Assembly (NCBI GenBank): GCA_007134665.1
Contig: SLKH01000212.1
Location: forward strand, 1-17,537
Source: Balneolaceae bacterium
GTDB lineage: Bacteria; Bacteroidota; Rhodothermia; Balneolales; Balneolaceae
Direction: 5' to 3'
Length of the DNA stretch: 17,537 nucleotides
Under the pieces are notes generated by a model. It had not been told where the DNA came from. It was given only the letters and a program-made list of their open reading frames with translations, and ran no database searches. Positions 15,257-17,537 of the stretch are shown here, one piece after another (position 1 is the first letter of the stretch; each line of letters begins with the position of its first letter). The translations under genes were made by a program, and so were the position numbers.

Positions 15257-16381
15257 ATGAAGATTATACTACTTATATCAGCTTTATTGTACATTTCCGA
15301 TTCGGCACATGCCAACTACATACAAACGAATTCAGAAAACAGGTCGATTACTATTTATACGACCTATGGGTACTCCGATGGTGATTATTGGGTGATTCCC
15401 ATTCGTGTCTGGGTCTATGAACCCCGTTCATATCTGGTACGTCTTGCCACACGCATATCACGCAATTTTACGGATCATAATCCTGAAAACACAGAAATAT
15501 TCAGAAACAGAATCCGGTATTTTGCGGCTGACAGTAAATCACGGCGATCTGTGACGATTCAGTTTCCTGGTGACCCGGATGAAAAGCACTATCTGATTAC
15601 AGATCAGCGTGGAAATACTTCACGAACCGGCATAAACGGCTTTACCAGCGGAAAGATAAAGTTACCTCTGGAGACTGCCGATGAAATATTGAAATCCCGG
15701 GAAACAGATGATGGCTGGCTTGATATAAAGGCTGTCACAAGGGGTATATCCGGTTCCGGGCAGGTACAGCTAATTGAACCGGAAGGCCTGTCTATTATCT
15801 CGGATATCGATGATACAGTAAAAGTGACTGAAATTCCGGCTGGTGCCAGGGTTGTTGTCAGAAATACGTTTTACAAGGAGTTCAGTGCTGCACCCGGTAT
15901 GTCTGATCTGTACGGGGAATGGGATCATGCTGCTTTTCATTATGTTTCCGGTGCTCCCTGGCAGCTATACCGCCCCCTGTCAAATTTTTTAAATGGTGAA
16001 GCAGGTTTTCCAAAAGGATCCTATCACATGAAATCAGTCAGAAAGAATTTTTTAAGTATCAATACATGGAGAGGGCTCCGTGAACTTGCAACCAATGAAA
16101 TGCTAACCTATGATCAAAAAATTGATCAAATCAGTCAAATTATGGAACATTTTCCTGACAGGGATTTTATCCTTGTAGGCGATTCGGGCGAGCGTGACCC
16201 TGAAGTCTACCGTCATATCAAACGAAATTATCCTGATCAGGTTGAAGAGGTAATTATCCGTGATGTTGTGGATCACAGAAATCAAAACCCCGACCGTCTT
16301 GAAAATATGACTATCATACCTGCCCCGACTATTACCAGGGAATCCGGGGCTGCAGATTCAGATGCGTCAACAATCAACTAA
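15257..16381 (+). CDS. Secreted App1/DUF2183-family phosphatase-like protein
   Basis: A 374-residue protein with the App1 catalytic (DUF2183) domain, a HAD-fold phosphatase family named for yeast phosphatidate phosphatase App1. The HAD-type catalytic motif is D183-I-D-D-T187 (nucleophile D183, acid/base D185). HYVSGAPWQLYRPL (about 228-241) supplies the motif-II Ser, FPKGSYHMK a conserved Lys segment, and GDSGERDPEVY (from 308) the metal-binding acidic motif. The N-terminal half (about 25-165) is a beta-rich domain common in bacterial members. A signal peptide (MKIILLISALLYISDSAHA) predicts export, so it probably acts in the periplasm, possibly on phospholipid-derived substrates; the substrate is inference. 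Its TAA overlaps the stop codon of the convergent AsmA-like gene by four bases. It is divergent from icmF. Confidence 0.88.
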   Translation: MKIILLISALLYISDSAHANYIQTNSENRSITIYTTYGYSDGDYWVIPIRVWVYEPRSYLVRLATRISRNFTDHNPENTEIFRNRIRYFAADSKSRRSVTIQFPGDPDEKHYLITDQRGNTSRTGINGFTSGKIKLPLETADEILKSRETDDGWLDIKAVTRGISGSGQVQLIEPEGLSIISDIDDTVKVTEIPAGARVVVRNTFYKEFSAAPGMSDLYGEWDHAAFHYVSGAPWQLYRPLSNFLNGEAGFPKGSYHMKSVRKNFLSINTWRGLRELATNEMLTYDQKIDQISQIMEHFPDRDFILVGDSGERDPEVYRHIKRNYPDQVEEVIIRDVVDHRNQNPDRLENMTIIPAPTITRESGAADSDASTIN

Positions 16382-17537
16382 AATCGTTTAACTGCATCAA
16401 ACAACCCGCTTCTGAAACTGGACCATAAATAATTGAAAAATCCTGAATCCGGATCTCTGTTTTCAGAAATCTCTCCCTCTCTTGATTCCCCGCTTGCACT
16501 GCTGCTACCGGAACGAACCACAATCCGGTCTGCAAAAAATCCCTCAATCACATTTACCAGGTTCTGTCCCTGATTTTCTCTGTCAACCACATCAATGGAT
16601 AGGTCTGTATAGATAATGTCCAACACACCTGAAGCATTTTCAGATCTCATATCGTACTCAAAAGCAATGTGATGAAGCTTTCCATCTTCGATTAAGATTC
16701 CTTCCAGATCGAGAAATATCTCGTTGAGCAACGTCAGGTCAAGTTCTCCGGCATTCCCTTTTACATTAAGATCCAGTTCTTCCTGGCCCATCTGCAATAA
16801 GAATGTAACATCAAGCTGCCCCTGATCCATGACATAACTATTTGAGATTACAGTTATCGGATCATCTGCCCGGTTGTCAATCCTGGTTGTTTCAGCAGTG
16901 GTTCGGGCAAAAAGAATTGATCCCGGCCGGACTGAATCCCGGTCATATTCAGAGTATCTGAAATCTCCATGCTCAAGATTGAGTTTTTCAATACTTAACC
17001 TGAATGGTATTTTCTCCAGGGCATCGTGAGGCATATCAGAAGGATCTCTTTCGGGATCTTCCGGAAGGTTATGATCAGAGGTAACATGAAGCTCAGCCTT
17101 TTCGATAAATAATTCCTCCAGCAGGATATCCCGGTTCTCCCGAAACTTGTCAAACCGGATATGATTTATCCTGACACCTGAAATTTCTACATCAAAGTAA
17201 TCCTGTCTGAATTCGAGTTTCTCCCGCAATTCCTGATCATTGTAAAGGCGCACCAACCTGACCTCACTAATTTCCATACCTGATTGAGCTTCATCCACCA
17301 GGATTTCTGATCCTTCAAGTCTATATAGGCCGTTCCCGGTCAGATATTTTACCTCTCCAATATCTAAATGGATATCACTGAATATATCGTAGTATTCACA
17401 CTCATCACACGTTGAATCCCAATTCAGTGATCCTCTGGCATGAATCCCTGTAATTTCTCCCTTTCCTCCTTCCTCATCACTGAAATTAACATTCCCATCC
17501 TGAATTGATATATTATCAATCGAGACCGTAACCTCTC
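16378..17537 (-). CDS. AsmA/TamB-like envelope protein, C-terminal part (5' end outside window)
   Basis: The minus-strand frame is open from the right edge of the window to a TAG at 16378-16380, so at least 385 residues are present and the gene continues past 17537. A GTG at 17296-17298 could be read as a start, but the same frame continues upstream for 79 more codons with protein-like sequence, so it is internal. The sequence is a run of amphipathic beta strands with the AsmA-superfamily cadence: VSIDNISIQDGNVNFSD, IHLDIGEVKYLTGNGLYRLE, VEISGVRINHIRF, LNLEHGDFRYSEYD and LDLTLLNEIFLDLEGILIEDG. AsmA/TamB/YhdP-type proteins span the periplasm and are linked to phospholipid transport to the outer membrane. 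An unusual TCDEC element lies at about 17398-17412. The C-terminus is Ser/Glu-rich, then FFNYLWSSFRSGLFDAVKRF. Superfamily call is moderate; subfamily not assigned. Confidence 0.7.
   Translation of the reverse strand, partial: EVTVSIDNISIQDGNVNFSDEEGGKGEITGIHARGSLNWDSTCDECEYYDIFSDIHLDIGEVKYLTGNGLYRLEGSEILVDEAQSGMEISEVRLVRLYNDQELREKLEFRQDYFDVEISGVRINHIRFDKFRENRDILLEELFIEKAELHVTSDHNLPEDPERDPSDMPHDALEKIPFRLSIEKLNLEHGDFRYSEYDRDSVRPGSILFARTTAETTRIDNRADDPITVISNSYVMDQGQLDVTFLLQMGQEELDLNVKGNAGELDLTLLNEIFLDLEGILIEDGKLHHIAFEYDMRSENASGVLDIIYTDLSIDVVDRENQGQNLVNVIEGFFADRIVVRSGSSSASGESREGEISENRDPDSGFFNYLWSSFRSGLFDAVKRF

Noticed and set aside
17296..17298. GTG as start of the minus-strand AsmA-like gene
   Set aside because: The frame stays open to the window edge with beta-strand-rich sequence of the same character, so this GTG codes an internal Val.
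1..17537. CRISPR arrays, tRNAs, rRNAs, IS elements, phage genes or defence systems
   Set aside because: No regularly spaced repeats, cloverleaf sequences, transposase or integrase motifs, or defence-gene domains are visible; every long frame is accounted for by envelope or housekeeping genes.

Overview
This window looks like a chromosomal segment from a diderm (outer-membrane) bacterium of the Bacteroidota/Balneolota/Rhodothermota neighbourhood. The evidence is an OstA-type LPS-transport protein next to LptC, a TamB-family protein, a peptidase/TolB-propeller/Omp85-barrel fusion of a kind I associate with that group, and a fused isobutyryl-CoA mutase. Most starts also lack a Shine-Dalgarno motif and instead have A-rich or featureless leaders. 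Envelope proteins are rich in Asp/Glu, which fits a marine or moderately halophilic member, but that is inference. I see no phage, IS element, CRISPR array, tRNA or rRNA. This is core-genome sequence rather than an accessory island.

Region 1 (1-6272, + strand) is a tight three-gene unit: the 3' end of a TamB/DUF490 gene, RNase R (rnr), and an 1124-residue secreted protein. That protein joins an HExxH zinc-peptidase-like domain, a TolB/WD40-type propeller and an Omp85-superfamily barrel. It is the most unusual object in the window. Its place in a TamB operon suggests a TamA-like outer-membrane partner whose POTRA domains are replaced by a peptidase and a propeller.

Region 2 (6408-6723, - strand) is an HU/IHF-family DNA-binding gene, convergent with region 1; an inverted repeat spans its 3' end. 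A 348-bp divergent gap follows (6724-7071).

Region 3 (7072-11323, + strand) is a close-packed run: an AGCS sodium:alanine/glycine symporter, uracil phosphoribosyltransferase (upp), the lipoprotein LptC, and a large OstA/LptA-like periplasmic protein. The gaps are 17, 4 and 7 nt. The last two build the periplasmic LPS bridge. The first two are nutrient uptake and salvage genes that probably share the transcript. Strong hairpins at 11384-11512 separate this run from the convergent next gene.

Region 4 (11527-15021, - strand) is icmF, a fusion of B12-binding domain, G-protein chaperone and mutase that interconverts isobutyryl-CoA and n-butyryl-CoA or related acyl-CoAs. Divergent from it is a secreted App1/DUF2183 phosphatase-like protein (15257-16381, + strand). 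Its stop codon overlaps the stop of a convergent AsmA/TamB-like envelope gene, which runs off the right edge.

The window is therefore dominated by outer-membrane biogenesis (TamB, Omp85 fusion, LptC, OstA, AsmA-like), interspersed with housekeeping metabolism.
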